DNA of 64,000 nt from Bradyrhizobium tropiciagri (GCF_018130545.1 NZ_JAFCKF010000006.1:496001-560000), one strand, 5' to 3'. Shown: positions 8,622 to 20,018, counted from the stretch's first letter. A program made the numbers and translations. The notes: a model not told the origin generated them from the sequence alone.

Positions 8622-9761
8622 TCAGTGCGCGCGTCCGCCGGGCTTGGGAGGGTGTGCGCCGCGAACCTGCCAGAACCGCAGCAGGCGATCGGCGTTTTCG
8701 CGGGTCAGTTTCATGAACTGGCTCTTCGCTTGAGCGAGCTCGACCGGTCCCATGGAGCCGGTCGTGTAGCGGCATTCCATCACCGCGGCGGTGGTCTCCC
8801 AACTCAGGCCTGCGGCGCGGCACGGCACCAGCAGGCCTTCACTGCGCAGGCTCTGCATCAGGGAGCGGATCACCTCGATGCTCGATGGCGCAAGCTCCGC
8901 CAGCGCAACGATGGTCTCTTCGTACTTCCGCTGCCTGGCGAAGCCGAGCAGGGCGGCCTCGTTGAGATCGCCGCTATCCCTGAGCTTTGCAACGAGGCGC
9001 CTCGCCGTTGTGAAATCGCGGACATGAGACATGTCGCGCTCGACACCGGCGGCGACCGCGGCGATCGCGCTCCTGATCTCCTCGAACAGATAGGGCGGGG
9101 CGCGTTCCAGCAAACGGCCGCGAACCTCTTCGGTTGCATCGCGCAGCAGCTGAAGACGGAGCTCGGAGGGCAGGTCGGCACGAATGCCGGTCTGCACCGC
9201 GAGCACCGGGTCGTGCTCGGCCTGCGCGAGAATGACGGCAAATCCGCCCGGCGACAGCTTGGCGCCGGGATTGCTGACCAGCCGGTGACTGACGCTGGCG
9301 AAACGACGGGCCAGCAGCGCGTCGGTGACGACTTCCTTCAGCCACCAGCGGCCGGCGACGGCAAGCAGGTGCTGCTCGCTCCTGGTTTGCGCGATCTCGA
9401 CGAGATCGTCGGCGCTGAGCCGCGACGATTCCTGCAGGATCGGCCGCGCGATCCTGATCTCGTCATTGCTGGCAAGACGGCGAATGATCGCGGGCGGTGC
9501 CTGGGCGACCGGTGCGAGCTGCTCGCTGATGTCGCTGAGCGCCATCCGGGCGCTGATGTCGGCCAACGCGCGCAACTCGATGGTCTTCACCAGGCGCTCG
9601 AGCACGTTGTCGAACAGCTCGACCTGCTCGCTATTGAAGCTGCCGGCGGATGCGAGGAAAAGGCTGGTGACGCGCTTTGCCGTGGTGATGCATTTCTCGG
9701 CGGAGCCGGCGCGTATCGCAGCCTCGACCTCGTCGACAATTGCTAGCCCATCATTCAGCAT
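8622..9761 (-). CDS. DUF2336 domain protein
   Basis: This 379-residue, soluble, mostly alpha-helical protein matches the DUF2336 family of alphaproteobacteria. Family-typical pieces include ISEQLAPVAQAPPAIIRRLASN, HLLAVAGRWWLKEVVTDALL and VSHRLVSNPGAKLSPGGFAVI, with an ERAPPYLFEEIR segment after them. The helices recall HEAT-like repeats. There is no signal peptide or membrane segment. The function is not established. It is flanked by the Bug receptor and an RluA-type gene, neither of which explains its role. Confidence 0.85.
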   Translation of the reverse strand: MLNDGLAIVDEVEAAIRAGSAEKCITTAKRVTSLFLASAGSFNSEQVELFDNVLERLVKTIELRALADISARMALSDISEQLAPVAQAPPAIIRRLASNDEIRIARPILQESSRLSADDLVEIAQTRSEQHLLAVAGRWWLKEVVTDALLARRFASVSHRLVSNPGAKLSPGGFAVILAQAEHDPVLAVQTGIRADLPSELRLQLLRDATEEVRGRLLERAPPYLFEEIRSAIAAVAAGVERDMSHVRDFTTARRLVAKLRDSGDLNEAALLGFARQRKYEETIVALAELAPSSIEVIRSLMQSLRSEGLLVPCRAAGLSWETTAAVMECRYTTGSMGPVELAQAKSQFMKLTRENADRLLRFWQVRGAHPPKPGGRAH

Positions 9762-9868
9762 TGCTCGTCCTGAGCCCGTCGCGGCGCGCTTTTTCTAAGC
9801 CGCCTGCAGGACTACCGGATCGGGCTGAATGTTCCGTAAAGGATAATGGTCCGTAAAATCACGGAGGT

Positions 9869-10570
9869 TCACTCACCATTCCAGCCGCAGGCCTTGAGCC
9901 GCGCCTGCATATGCTCGGGCGCCGGCGCGATGACATGCACCGGGTCCTTGTTGCGGGAAATCGGGATGCCGATCTCGCGGGAATGCAGATGCAGGGTCGG
10001 CTCGCCGAAGCGCGGACCGTTGCCATAGATATTGTCGCCGACGATCGGCCAGCCCATCGCCGAGGAATGCACCCGCAGCTGATGGGTGCGGCCGGTGACC
10101 GGCTCCATCGCGAGCCAGGCGAGGCCATCGCCGCGGCCCAGCACTTTCCAGTTGGTGATCGCCTTCTGGCCATCCGGGTCGGGCTTCTGCCACCAGCCGC
10201 GTTCGGCGTTGAGCCGGCCGAGCGCCATGTCGATGGTGCCTTCGTCCTCGGTGGGGCCGCCCTCGACCACGGTCCAGTAGGTCTTTGCAATCTTGCTGTG
10301 CTTGAACAACAGCCCGAGCGAGGCGGTCGCCTTGCGGTGGCGTCCCAGGACGAGGCAGCCGGAAGTGTCCTTGTCCAGCCGATGCGCCAGCACCGGCGGC
10401 CGCGGCAGGCCGAACCGCAGCGCGTCGAACGAGGCCTCCAGATTGGGGCCGCCCTTGGGGCCGCGATGCACCGGCAGGCCGGCCGGCTTGTCGATCACCA
10501 GCATCAGCCCGTCGCGATGGAGCACCCGCGCAAGGATTTCTTCCGCGGTCAATTGGTGAACATCGATCAA
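9869..10570 (-). CDS. RluA-family pseudouridine synthase
   Basis: This 233-residue enzyme isomerises uridine to pseudouridine in rRNA or tRNA. The catalytic signature AHRLDKDTSGCLVLGR gives D66 as the nucleophile. The preceding MLVIDKPAGLPVH and the later GRTHQLRVHSSAMGWPIVGD are both hallmark RluA motifs. There is no N-terminal S4 domain, so it is of the short RluA/TruC type; the target base cannot be deduced. It is divergent from ftsY, with 49 nt between the starts. Confidence 0.95.
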   Translation of the reverse strand: MIDVHQLTAEEILARVLHRDGLMLVIDKPAGLPVHRGPKGGPNLEASFDALRFGLPRPPVLAHRLDKDTSGCLVLGRHRKATASLGLLFKHSKIAKTYWTVVEGGPTEDEGTIDMALGRLNAERGWWQKPDPDGQKAITNWKVLGRGDGLAWLAMEPVTGRTHQLRVHSSAMGWPIVGDNIYGNGPRFGEPTLHLHSREIGIPISRNKDPVHVIAPAPEHMQARLKACGWNGE

Positions 10571-10619
10571 TTCGCCGAGACTTTCGTTTGTGAGCCGAAA
10601 CGGCTAACACACCCGCGCC

Positions 10620-11567
10620 ATGAACGATACCACTGCGGGAACTCCCAAACAGAGCTGGTGGCAGCGGCTGAAAGGCGGCCTGAAGCGGACCTCGAGTTCG
10701 ATCGGGACCGCGGTCGCCGACCTCGTCACCAAGCGCAAGCTCGATTCGGCCATGCTCGATGACATCGAGGATGTGCTGCTGCGCGCCGACCTCGGCACCG
10801 ATGTCGCGGTCCGCATCGCGGAGGCGGTCGGCAAGGGCCGCTACGACAAGGCGATCTCGGCCGACGAGGTCAAGGACGTGGTCGCGACCGAGGTCGAGAA
10901 GGTGCTGGCGCCGGTGGCGAAGCCGCTCGAGATCGATGGTTCGAAGCAGCCGTTCGTCGTCCTGGTCGTCGGCGTCAACGGCTCCGGCAAGACCACGACG
11001 ATCGGCAAGCTCTCGGCGAAATTCGCCGCCGAGGGCCGCAAGGTCATGCTGGCCGCCGGCGACACCTTCCGCGCCGCGGCGATCGAGCAGCTCAAGGTCT
11101 GGGGCGAGCGCACCAAGTCGCCGGTCATCGCAGGTGCCCAGGGCTCGGATTCAGCGAGCCTCGCCTTCAGCGCGCTGACCGCGGCCAAGGAGCAGCAGCG
11201 CGACGTGCTGCTGATCGACACCGCCGGCCGGCTGCAGAACAAGTCCGAGCTGATGAACGAGCTCGAGAAGGTCGTGCGCGTCATCAAGAAGGTCGATGCG
11301 ACGGCGCCGCACGCCGTGCTGCTCGTGCTCGATGCCACGGTGGGACAAAATGCGTTGTCGCAGGTCGAGGCGTTTCATCGTACCGCTGGAGTCACCGGCC
11401 TCGTGATGACCAAGCTTGACGGCACGGCGCGCGGCGGCATCCTCGTTGCGCTGTCGGAGAAGCACAAGCTGCCGGTGCATTTCATCGGCGTCGGCGAAGG
11501 CGTCGAGGACCTCGCGCCGTTCACGGCGAAGGATTTTGCCAAGGCGATTGCCGGGATCGAGAACTAG
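10620..11567 (+). CDS. ftsY: Signal recognition particle receptor FtsY
   Basis: This SRP-family GTPase of 315 residues docks Ffh-ribosome complexes at the inner membrane. The N domain covers about residues 1-105. The G domain has the P-loop [11 protein letters not shown] at 118-127, then [13 protein letters not shown] and [11 protein letters not shown]. The acidic A domain of E. coli FtsY is missing. A short N-terminus [17 protein letters not shown], amphipathic and basic, probably serves as the membrane anchor. yciB begins 4 nt after the stop. Confidence 0.97.
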   Translation: MNDTTAGTPKQSWWQRLKGGLKRTSSSIGTAVADLVTKRKLDSAMLDDIEDVLLRADLGTDVAVRIAEAVGKGRYDKAISADEVKDVVATEVEKVLAPVAKPLEIDGSKQPFVVLVVGVNGSGKTTTIGKLSAKFAAEGRKVMLAAGDTFRAAAIEQLKVWGERTKSPVIAGAQGSDSASLAFSALTAAKEQQRDVLLIDTAGRLQNKSELMNELEKVVRVIKKVDATAPHAVLLVLDATVGQNALSQVEAFHRTAGVTGLVMTKLDGTARGGILVALSEKHKLPVHFIGVGEGVEDLAPFTAKDFAKAIAGIEN

Positions 11568-11571
11568 ATTG

Positions 11572-12171
11572 ATGGACAAGACCCAGCCGCATCCACTGTT
11601 CAAGCTTGCGACTGAACTCGGGCCGTTGCTCGTGTTCTTCGTGGCGAATGCAAAATACCATCTGTTCGTCGCAACCGGCGCGTTCATGGTGGCAATCGTC
11701 GCGGCGATGATCGCGTCCTATGTGGTGACGAAGCACGTGCCGATCATGGCGATTGTGACCGGTGCGATCGTGCTGGTGTTCGGCACCCTGACGCTGGTGC
11801 TGCACGACGAGACCTTCATCAAGGTCAAGCCGACCATCATCTACGGCCTGTTCGCGGCCGTGCTCGGCGGCGGGCTGCTGTTCGGCCGCTCCTTCATCGC
11901 CGTGATGTTCGACCAGATGTTCAATCTGACGCCACAGGGCTGGCGCATCCTCACCATGCGCTGGGCGCTGTTCTTCGCCGGCATGGCGGTGCTCAACGAG
12001 ATCGTCTGGCGGACCCAGACCACCGACTTCTGGGTGAATTTCAAGGTGTTCGGCGTGACGCCGCTGACCATGATCTTCGCCATCGCGCAGATGCCGCTGA
12101 CCAAGCGCTATCACCTCGATCCGGTCTCACTGGAAGCCAGCGAAGCTGACGCCGGCGACCTGCGGAAGTAG
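11572..12171 (+). CDS. yciB: Inner-membrane protein YciB (septation protein A family)
   Basis: The ATG at 11572 gives 199 residues. Family-typical sequence begins at once: [20 protein letters not shown], followed by several hydrophobic helices and the conserved [37 protein letters not shown] and [15 protein letters not shown]. YciB/IspZ proteins are multi-pass inner-membrane proteins linked to cell-envelope elongation and division. The biochemical role is unresolved. It is translated with ftsY (4-nt gap), and a long-stem hairpin follows the stop. Confidence 0.94.
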   Translation: MDKTQPHPLFKLATELGPLLVFFVANAKYHLFVATGAFMVAIVAAMIASYVVTKHVPIMAIVTGAIVLVFGTLTLVLHDETFIKVKPTIIYGLFAAVLGGGLLFGRSFIAVMFDQMFNLTPQGWRILTMRWALFFAGMAVLNEIVWRTQTTDFWVNFKVFGVTPLTMIFAIAQMPLTKRYHLDPVSLEASEADAGDLRK

Positions 12172-12172
12172 A

Positions 12173-12211
12173 TCGAACGCAGCGCGGGCGATTGCGCCGC
12201 GCTGCGTTCGA
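12173..12211 (+). terminator. Hairpin directly after yciB; probable terminator of ftsY-yciB
   Basis: A perfect 14-bp inverted repeat (arms 12173-12186 and 12198-12211, tcgaacgcagcgcg and its complement) begins 2 nt after the yciB stop. A loosely T-rich stretch (ttgttgtttt) lies some 9 nt beyond the stem rather than directly after it, so it may be a weak or factor-assisted terminator or an mRNA-stabilising hairpin. Confidence 0.5.
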
Positions 12212-12230
12212 GGCTCTGCTTGTTGTTTTG

Positions 12231-12276
12231 ACGCGTTTTCTTCACGCGAACCGGTGGCCACTTCGCTCGAAAACGC
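12231..12276. repeat. Dispersed palindrome, acgcgttttc type
   Basis: The segment opens with acgcgttttc and closes with gaaaacgct around a short centre. The same arms occur at 58588-58634 in this window. It lies between yciB and the end of the helix-hairpin-helix gene and has no coding content. Confidence 0.6.
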
Positions 12277-12284
12277 TCTCGTGT

Positions 12285-12662
12285 TCAGCTTTTCTGCTTG
12301 GCGATGATCTTGTCCTTGATCTTGTCGTAGGTCGCCTGCGGCAGGATGTTCTTCTGCACCAGCTCATCCTTACCCTTGTAGGGGCGGCCCTTGATGATCG
12401 CGGCCGAATACGCCTTGCCGACGCCGGGCAGCGCGTCGAGCTGGTCGGCGGTGGCGCTGTTGACGTCGAGCAGGTCGTCCTTTGCCATCCCGGTCGTCTT
12501 CGCGTCGGGCGTCACAGCCTTCGGCGCGGGAGCCATCTTGTTGACTTCCGATTTGGTGGCGGGCGCGGCCGGCTGAACGCTCTGGGCTATCGACGGCGTG
12601 GCCGTCAGCATGCCGAGCGTGAGCGTGGTGGCGAGAAGTGAAGCGAGCGTGGTCTTGCGCAT
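12285..12662 (-). CDS. Exported helix-hairpin-helix (ComEA-like) protein
   Basis: The ATG at 12662 gives 125 residues with a clear signal peptide ([24 protein letters not shown]). A Pro/Ala/Lys-rich spacer is followed by one helix-hairpin-helix domain at about residues 65-120: [21 protein letters not shown], then [16 protein letters not shown]. Such domains bind DNA backbone without sequence preference, and ComEA uses one in DNA uptake. A role in uptake here is inference, since no other competence genes are in the window. The region upstream of 12662 is open but lacks family similarity. Confidence 0.85.
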   Translation of the reverse strand: MRKTTLASLLATTLTLGMLTATPSIAQSVQPAAPATKSEVNKMAPAPKAVTPDAKTTGMAKDDLLDVNSATADQLDALPGVGKAYSAAIIKGRPYKGKDELVQKNILPQATYDKIKDKIIAKQKS

Positions 12663-12832
12663 ATGTCCCCTCCAGAGGAACGTTGATGTCAACGCTGCTG
12701 AGTTGGGGTTGCGTTCGTGGCGTTGCCGTGGCCGCGAAATGAACCGCGGATAAATGCGACGAAGTATTTTGCCGCAGGCATCTTCTCTCGTCATTCACCA
12801 GCGGTTCACAGCACCGCTGAATGACGACGCGC

Positions 12833-13426
12833 TTACTGTGCGGCGTGCAGCGCTTTCTCGATCTCGGCCTTGAGCACGCTGTTGACGTTGTCAGGCGTCA
12901 CCGGGCCGACCAGCTTGTAGACGATCGTGCCTTCGCGCCCGACCAGGAAGGTTTCGGGTACGCCGTAGACGCCCCATTCGATCGAGGCACGGCCGTTGCC
13001 GTCGACGCCGACGATGCCGAACGGGTTGCCGTAACGGCCGAGAAAGCGCCGCGCGTTCTCGGGCGAGTCCTTGTAGTTGATGCCGATGATCTGGAAGCGC
13101 TTGTCCTTGCCGAGCTCGGTCAGCAGCGGCGCCTCGTCATGGCAGGGCACGCACCAGGACGCCCAGACATTGACGACCGAGACCTTGCCCTTGAACGCCG
13201 CGGGATCGAGACCGGGCACAGGCGCGCCGTCCTTCACCAGGCCGTCGAGCGCGGGCAGGGCGGTCTGCGGTGCCGGCCGGCCGATCAGCGCCGACGGGAT
13301 TTTGGAGGGGTCGCCGCCATAGAGCCGCAGCAGGAACAGCCCGGCGAGCCCGAGGAAAACGAGCAGCGGCAGCACCACCAGCAGGCGGCGGGCTTGCGGA
13401 GGGCTGTTGGTCGCCTGGTCGCTCAT
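12833..13426 (-). CDS. ccmG: Thiol:disulfide interchange protein CcmG/DsbE
   Basis: This 197-residue, membrane-anchored periplasmic thioredoxin keeps apocytochrome c cysteines reduced for heme ligation. One N-terminal helix (about residues 14-34) anchors it. The thioredoxin fold contains [19 protein letters not shown] with the active pair C92 and C95, then [16 protein letters not shown] and GVPETFLV. Its ATG overlaps the ccmD stop by 4 nt. It is the last gene of the ccmABCDG run (cycVWZXY in Bradyrhizobium nomenclature). Confidence 0.96.
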   Translation of the reverse strand: MSDQATNSPPQARRLLVVLPLLVFLGLAGLFLLRLYGGDPSKIPSALIGRPAPQTALPALDGLVKDGAPVPGLDPAAFKGKVSVVNVWASWCVPCHDEAPLLTELGKDKRFQIIGINYKDSPENARRFLGRYGNPFGIVGVDGNGRASIEWGVYGVPETFLVGREGTIVYKLVGPVTPDNVNSVLKAEIEKALHAAQ

Positions 13427-13602
13427 CTGATGTCCGCCGCGCTGCGGCCGGAGCGGCGGGTGATGCCGCTGGCCTCGATCTCCTTGAGGCGCGTCTGCTG
13501 CCGGCGATAGTCGGCGATGATCCAGACGATCAACAGCAGCACGACGGCTGCGACCAGCACGTAGGACGTCACGATGAAGGACGCGTAGGGACCAAGCGAC
13601 AT
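13423..13602 (-). CDS. ccmD: Heme exporter protein CcmD
   Basis: The 59-residue frame [20 protein letters not shown] carries a single membrane helix followed by a basic tail ([17 protein letters not shown]), the standard form of CcmD. CcmD helps release holo-CcmE from the CcmABC complex. The start at 13602 lies 4 nt after the ccmC stop, and its own stop overlaps ccmG by 4 nt. The size and position are decisive, because the sequence itself is little conserved. Confidence 0.93.
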   Translation of the reverse strand: MSLGPYASFIVTSYVLVAAVVLLLIVWIIADYRRQQTRLKEIEASGITRRSGRSAADIR

Positions 13603-13606
13603 CGTG

Positions 13607-14404
13607 TCACGCTGCTCCCTTGGGCGCGCTTCCGTCACGCGAGCCGGCGCCTGCTTCGCTCGCAAACGTGACGCGGCTCGCCTGCATCATCTGCAGGCTG
13701 CGCACGCGCCGGCGCAGGATCTCGTTGCGCATCGCCGCCAGGTGGAGCGTGACGAACAGCAGCGAAAACGCGATCGCCATCACCAGCAGTGGCCACAGGA
13801 ACGCCTTGTCGAGCGTCGATCCGCCCATCCGCATCACCGATGCCGGCTGATGCAGCGTGTTCCACCAGTCGACCGAGAACTTGATGATCGGGATGTTGAT
13901 CGCACCGACCAGAGTCAGGACCGCAGCCGCCCGTGCCGCGCGCGACGGGTCCTCCACCGCGCGCCACAGCGCGATCAGGCCGAGATACATCAGGAACAGG
14001 ATCAAGACCGAGGTCAGCCGCGCATCCCACTCCCAATAGGTGCCCCACATCGGCCGGCCCCACAGCGAGCCGGTGACGAGCGCCAGGAAGGTGAAGGCCG
14101 CGCCGATCGGGGCCGCGGCCTTTGCGGCGACATCGGCGAGCGGATGCCGCCACACCAGTGTGCCGAGCGCGGCCACACTCATGACGCTCCAGACGAACAT
14201 CGACAGCCACGCATTCGGCACGTGGATGAACATGATTTTGACCGTGGCGCCCTGCTGGTAGTCGTCGGGCGCCATCGCCGACTGGTAGAGCCCGATCGCG
14301 AGCAGGATCGCGGTCACGCCCGCGAGCCAGGGCAGGATGCGCGCGGTCAGCGCCAGAAACCTGGTCGGATTGGCGAGGTCGGTCAGCGTCTCGGTCAGCT
14401 TCAT
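13607..14404 (-). CDS. ccmC: Heme-handling membrane protein CcmC
   Basis: The ATG at 14404 ([19 protein letters not shown]) gives 265 residues with about six membrane helices. The tryptophan-rich WWD motif [13 protein letters not shown] lies at 115-127, and conserved periplasmic histidines sit near H61 (FIHVPNAW) and in NTLHQPAS. CcmC presents heme to CcmE during cytochrome c maturation. The frame is open further 5' into the ccmB end, without similarity. It is part of the ccmABCDG operon. Confidence 0.96.
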   Translation of the reverse strand: MKLTETLTDLANPTRFLALTARILPWLAGVTAILLAIGLYQSAMAPDDYQQGATVKIMFIHVPNAWLSMFVWSVMSVAALGTLVWRHPLADVAAKAAAPIGAAFTFLALVTGSLWGRPMWGTYWEWDARLTSVLILFLMYLGLIALWRAVEDPSRAARAAAVLTLVGAINIPIIKFSVDWWNTLHQPASVMRMGGSTLDKAFLWPLLVMAIAFSLLFVTLHLAAMRNEILRRRVRSLQMMQASRVTFASEAGAGSRDGSAPKGAA

Positions 14405-14468
14405 GGCACTCTGATAGTCGTCCGCTGTGAGCGAGGCAATTGGCCGAATTCCCCTCGGCGAGATTTGA

Positions 14469-15137
14469 TCAGTCCAGCCCGTGCCGCAGGCTCGCGGCGG
14501 CGGCAAACGGGCCGATCACGAGGCTCGCCAGCGACAGCGCGCAGAGGATCGAGAACGGTGTTCCAAAGGGCAAGGGACCTGAGATCGCCGCCTGTGAGGC
14601 TGCAACGCCGAAAATCAGCACCGGGATCGACAGCGGCAGCACCAGCACCGCGAGCAGCAGCCCGCCGCGATGCAGCGTCACCGCCAGGGCGGCGCCGATC
14701 ATGCCGGTAAAGGTCAGAGCCGGTGTTCCCGCCAATAGGGTCGCCGCGACCGCCAATGTCGCCGTGCCGTCGAGATTGAGCAGCAGGCCGAGCACCGGGG
14801 TTGCGATGATCAGCGGCAGGCCGGCGGCGATCCAGTGAGCCAGCGCCTTGGCCGCGCAGGCGAGTTCCAGCGGCGTCCGACTCATCACGATGAGGTCGAG
14901 CGAGCCGTCCTCATGGTCAGCCGTGAACAGGCGGTCGAGGGTGAGCAGGCTCGCCAGCAGCGCGCCAAGCCAGAGAATGGCGGGGCCGAGCCGCGACAGC
15001 AGCGCCAGATCCGGCCCGACCGCGAACGGCATCAGCACCGTAACGGTGAGGAAGAACAGCACCCCGATCAGCGCGCCACCGCCAACGCGCAGCGCGATCC
15101 GGATGTCGCGGCGGATCAATGCGCCCAGCGCGCTCAT
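14469..15137 (-). CDS. ccmB: Heme exporter permease CcmB
   Basis: This 222-residue protein with about six membrane helices is the permease subunit of the CcmAB complex, whose ATP hydrolysis releases holo-CcmE. Family features include the start [37 protein letters not shown] and the proline-containing [13 protein letters not shown]. Its ATG overlaps the ccmA stop by 4 nt. A 64-nt gap separates it from ccmC, the only real gap in the operon. Confidence 0.96.
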   Translation of the reverse strand: MSALGALIRRDIRIALRVGGGALIGVLFFLTVTVLMPFAVGPDLALLSRLGPAILWLGALLASLLTLDRLFTADHEDGSLDLIVMSRTPLELACAAKALAHWIAAGLPLIIATPVLGLLLNLDGTATLAVAATLLAGTPALTFTGMIGAALAVTLHRGGLLLAVLVLPLSIPVLIFGVAASQAAISGPLPFGTPFSILCALSLASLVIGPFAAAASLRHGLD

Positions 15138-15736
15138 GCCGCACCTCCGATCCGCAGGTCACGCGCATCGATGCCGAGCGGCAGATGCGTCGCGGCGACG
15201 ATCAGGCCGCCGCTGGCGAGATGGTCGCGCATCAGGCCGACGAACAGCGCCTGTCCGGCCGCATCGAGCGCCGAGGTCGGCTCGTCCAAGAGCCAGACCG
15301 GCCGCCGCACCGAGAGCAGGCGGGCGATCGACAGGCGACGGCGCTGGCCGGCGGAAAGATACGCCGCCGGCAGATGCGCGGCGTGATCGAGCGCCACGGC
15401 GGTAAGGCAGCGGCCGGCGTCCTCGGTCTTGCCGCCGAGAAATTCCCGCCAGAAGGAAAGATTTTCCGCAACGCTCAGCGCCGGCTTCAGGGCATCGCGG
15501 TGGCCGAGATAGTGGGCCTGCTCGGGCAGGCTGAGCTCGGCGTCGCCGCCTTCGAGCGCGACCGTCCCCTCGGCTGGAACCAGCAGCCCGGCGAGGACGC
15601 GCAGCAGCGAGGTCTTGCCCGCGCCGTTGGGGCCGGTGACCGCGAGCGCCTCGCCGGCGGCAGCCGACAGATCGAGGCCGGAAAACACCTCGCGCCCGCC
15701 GCGCACGCATTTCAGATTTCGTCCCGAGAGCCGCAT
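15134..15736 (-). CDS. ccmA: Cytochrome c biogenesis ATP-binding protein CcmA
   Basis: This is a 200-residue ABC ATPase from the ATG at 15736. Walker [10 protein letters not shown] lies at 35-43, the signature is [16 protein letters not shown] and Walker B is [13 protein letters not shown]. The lower-case H-loop equivalent is AATHLPLG. It powers the CcmABCD complex. The open frame extends to 15811, but upstream residues do not resemble CcmA. The promoter presumably lies in the 251-nt gap shared with divergent acnA. Confidence 0.96.
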   Translation of the reverse strand: MRLSGRNLKCVRGGREVFSGLDLSAAAGEALAVTGPNGAGKTSLLRVLAGLLVPAEGTVALEGGDAELSLPEQAHYLGHRDALKPALSVAENLSFWREFLGGKTEDAGRCLTAVALDHAAHLPAAYLSAGQRRRLSIARLLSVRRPVWLLDEPTSALDAAGQALFVGLMRDHLASGGLIVAATHLPLGIDARDLRIGGAA

Positions 15737-15832
15737 GGTTCGTCTTGTCACAGCCCTCTGAAATCTTTCGCTACCGCGTGAGAATTTTTGGGTCGCGCAA
15801 CGCTGTCGCACGCTTGTCGGTGTGGCGGTGCT

Positions 15833-15849
15833 TCTAGAAAGGTTCTATA
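15833..15849. promoter_or_regulatory. Candidate Irr-type iron control element between ccmA and acnA
   Basis: The sequence is tctagaa, spacer agg, ttctata. It matches the rhizobial ICE pattern TTTAGAA-N3-TTCTAAA with one mismatch per half-site. It lies 97 nt upstream of the ccmA start and 139 nt upstream of acnA. Irr regulates heme and iron-protein genes in Bradyrhizobium, so a site next to aconitase and heme-export genes is plausible. Occupancy is inference. Confidence 0.5.
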
Positions 15850-15987
15850 AGCCCGGAACTTGATGCAGCACACACAATCGGCGGCCGCAAGCCATCCAGG
15901 CCATCCCTTGGCCCGCATCGGTCGCCGGTGTTTAGTTACCCTCGTAGTTACCCCTGCCGGGTATAACTGAAAATTGGGATTCCTCGC

Positions 15988-18708
<2,721 letters not shown>

Positions 18709-18721
18709 GGGCCCATTGTTT

Positions 18722-18772
18722 GAGCATGGTCTCCGCGCAAACGCCTCGCGTTTGTCGCGAGGGACCATGCTC
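18722..18772. repeat. Dispersed palindrome, gagcatg type
   Basis: Outer arms gagcatggtc (18722-18731) and gaccatgctc (18763-18772) enclose a second palindrome, gcaaacgc...gcgtttg. The inner part recurs almost unchanged at 52741-52777, and the outer arms recur in the elements at 51607, 52736 and 63726. It has no coding content and lies just downstream of acnA. Confidence 0.75.
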
Positions 18773-18828
18773 CAACGCGGATTTGTGATCGGTGCCTCAC
18801 CGCTTAGTGAGTAGCGGCTAAAAAGAAG

Positions 18829-18853
18829 GCGGCCTATGAAAAGGCCGCTTTAT
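18829..18853 (+). terminator. Intrinsic terminator after acnA
   Basis: A 7-bp stem (gcggcct at 18829-18835, aggccgc at 18842-18848) with a 6-nt loop is followed by tttat. It lies 120 nt after the acnA stop, beyond the gagcatg repeat, and before the DUF1223 gene on the same strand. Confidence 0.6.
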
Positions 18854-18936
18854 CGCGTTTTGGGGCACGCAAGTTCAGGGACAGACTTCATGCTCCGTAC
18901 AATTACGGATAGAAATCATCACGACTGGTTCGCAGT

Positions 18937-19698
18937 ATGACAGCGATGATGGCCTATAATTCTATCTCGCGATGGTCCAGTGCGCTCGGTATCTGCGCGA
19001 TCGTCGCAATCATCCGCCCCGCCCACGCCGATCCGCGGGCCGTCGTCGAACTCTTCACCTCGCAGGGATGCTCGTCCTGTCCGCCCGCGGACAAGATCAT
19101 CGGTGACCTCGCGAAGGACCCCAACGTCATCGCGCTCAGCATGCCGATCGACTATTGGGACTATCTCGGCTGGAAGGATACGCTGGCCGACTCCCGCTTC
19201 AGCGCGCGCCAGAAGGCCTATTCGCATATGCGCGGCGATCGCGACGTCTACACGCCGCAGGCCGTGATCAACGGCTCCGCGCATGTGATCGGCAGCGACC
19301 GCGCCGGCATCGAAAGCGCGATCAAGGACACCGAGAAGAGCGGCACCGTGATGTCGGTGCCGGTGACGATGACGCTGACCGGCAAGCAGATCAACGTGTC
19401 GGTCGCGGCATCCAAATCGCCCGCCGTGTCGCGCGGCGAAGTCTGGATCTGCTCGATCTCGAAGTCGGTGCCGATCTCGATCGCGCGCGGCGAGAACCGT
19501 GGCCACGAGATCACCTACCACAATGTGGTGCGCAATCTGCTCAAGGTCGGTGACTGGAACGGGTCGTCCGGGAACTGGACCGTGCCGCTGGAGAACATCA
19601 CCCGCGAGGGCGTCGATGCCGCGGCGGTGTACGTCCAGGACGGCAATCGCGACAAGCCGGGCCCGATGCTCGGCGCCGCATTCACTTCGCTTCACTAA
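18937..19698 (+). CDS. DUF1223 thioredoxin-like exported protein
   Basis: This 253-residue protein has an N-terminal signal (SALGICAIVAIIRPAHA). The mature part starts DPRAVVELFTSQGCSSCPPAD, holding a CxxC pair in a thioredoxin-like context. DYWDYLGWKDTLADSRFSAR and DVYTPQAVINGSAHVIGSDR then identify the DUF1223 family. The family is common in alphaproteobacteria and has no settled function; a periplasmic redox role is inference. Within the first 20 residues ATG codons occur at 18937, 18946 and 18949, so the start may be a few codons later. Confidence 0.88.
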   Translation: MTAMMAYNSISRWSSALGICAIVAIIRPAHADPRAVVELFTSQGCSSCPPADKIIGDLAKDPNVIALSMPIDYWDYLGWKDTLADSRFSARQKAYSHMRGDRDVYTPQAVINGSAHVIGSDRAGIESAIKDTEKSGTVMSVPVTMTLTGKQINVSVAASKSPAVSRGEVWICSISKSVPISIARGENRGHEITYHNVVRNLLKVGDWNGSSGNWTVPLENITREGVDAAAVYVQDGNRDKPGPMLGAAFTSLH

Positions 19699-19837
19699 GC
19701 TTCACGGCACGCGCTTGCGTCGCTGGGCTGCGCGCAGCCAGAGGCCGACAGCGAACTTGCATCCAGTCGTGGGCTGACGGGAAAGCGCCGAAGCTCGGCG
19801 TGCGCGTCTCGGTCGCGCGTGGATTAAGCAGGTCCCC

Positions 19838-19868
19838 AAAAACAAAAAGGACCAACTTTCGTTGGCCC
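19838..19868 (-). terminator. Intrinsic terminator of the small RNA candidate
   Basis: On the minus strand an 8-bp stem gggccaac/gttggtcc (one G-U pair) closes on a GAAA tetraloop and is followed by tttttgttttt. This is one of the clearest intrinsic terminators in the window. Confidence 0.85.
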
Positions 19869-20018
19869 AGTGTTGGGATTTAACTCCCCTGCGAACAGGC
19901 CCGATCCCGACGGCCCCGGGGGGCTGGGGGCTGAGGAATCCGGAACCGAAAGGACCGGGCCAACGCAGGATTTTCTTTTCGCAAGGCAGCGGGGCGGGCG
20001 CTTGGCGGAAGTGGGGCA
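19838..20018 (-). ncRNA. Candidate structured small RNA, possibly 6S RNA
   Basis: A strong minus-strand intrinsic terminator (19838-19868) has no minus-strand protein gene upstream for about 700 nt, so it must end an orphan transcript. In that RNA a 10-bp stem pairs 19952-19961 with 19898-19907, and a 9-bp closing stem pairs 19978-19986 with 19887-19895 (each with a single G-U). This gives an elongated hairpin interrupted by an asymmetric bubble. About 180 nt, orphan position and rod shape fit 6S RNA, but I do not recognise the sequence with certainty. The 5' end near 20018 follows a weak -10-like catatt and is a guess. Confidence 0.5.

Noticed and set aside
8622-9761. Plus-strand protein-coding gene opposite the DUF2336 gene (frame 8577-9746)
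   Set aside because: The minus strand gives a coherent DUF2336 protein, whereas the plus-strand frame is Arg/Gln/Gly-rich without any domain.
12791-12824. Hairpin between ccmG and the helix-hairpin-helix gene as an intrinsic terminator
   Set aside because: The inverted repeat (tcattca...agcggt with bulges) is imperfect and lacks a T-run on the minus strand, so I could not support a terminator call.
19861-20018. SRP 4.5S RNA, RNase P RNA or tmRNA at the orphan small RNA locus
   Set aside because: The SRP tetraloop context (GGAAGGAAGCAGC type), the conserved RNase P core segments and a tRNA-like CCA end are all absent from the minus-strand sequence.
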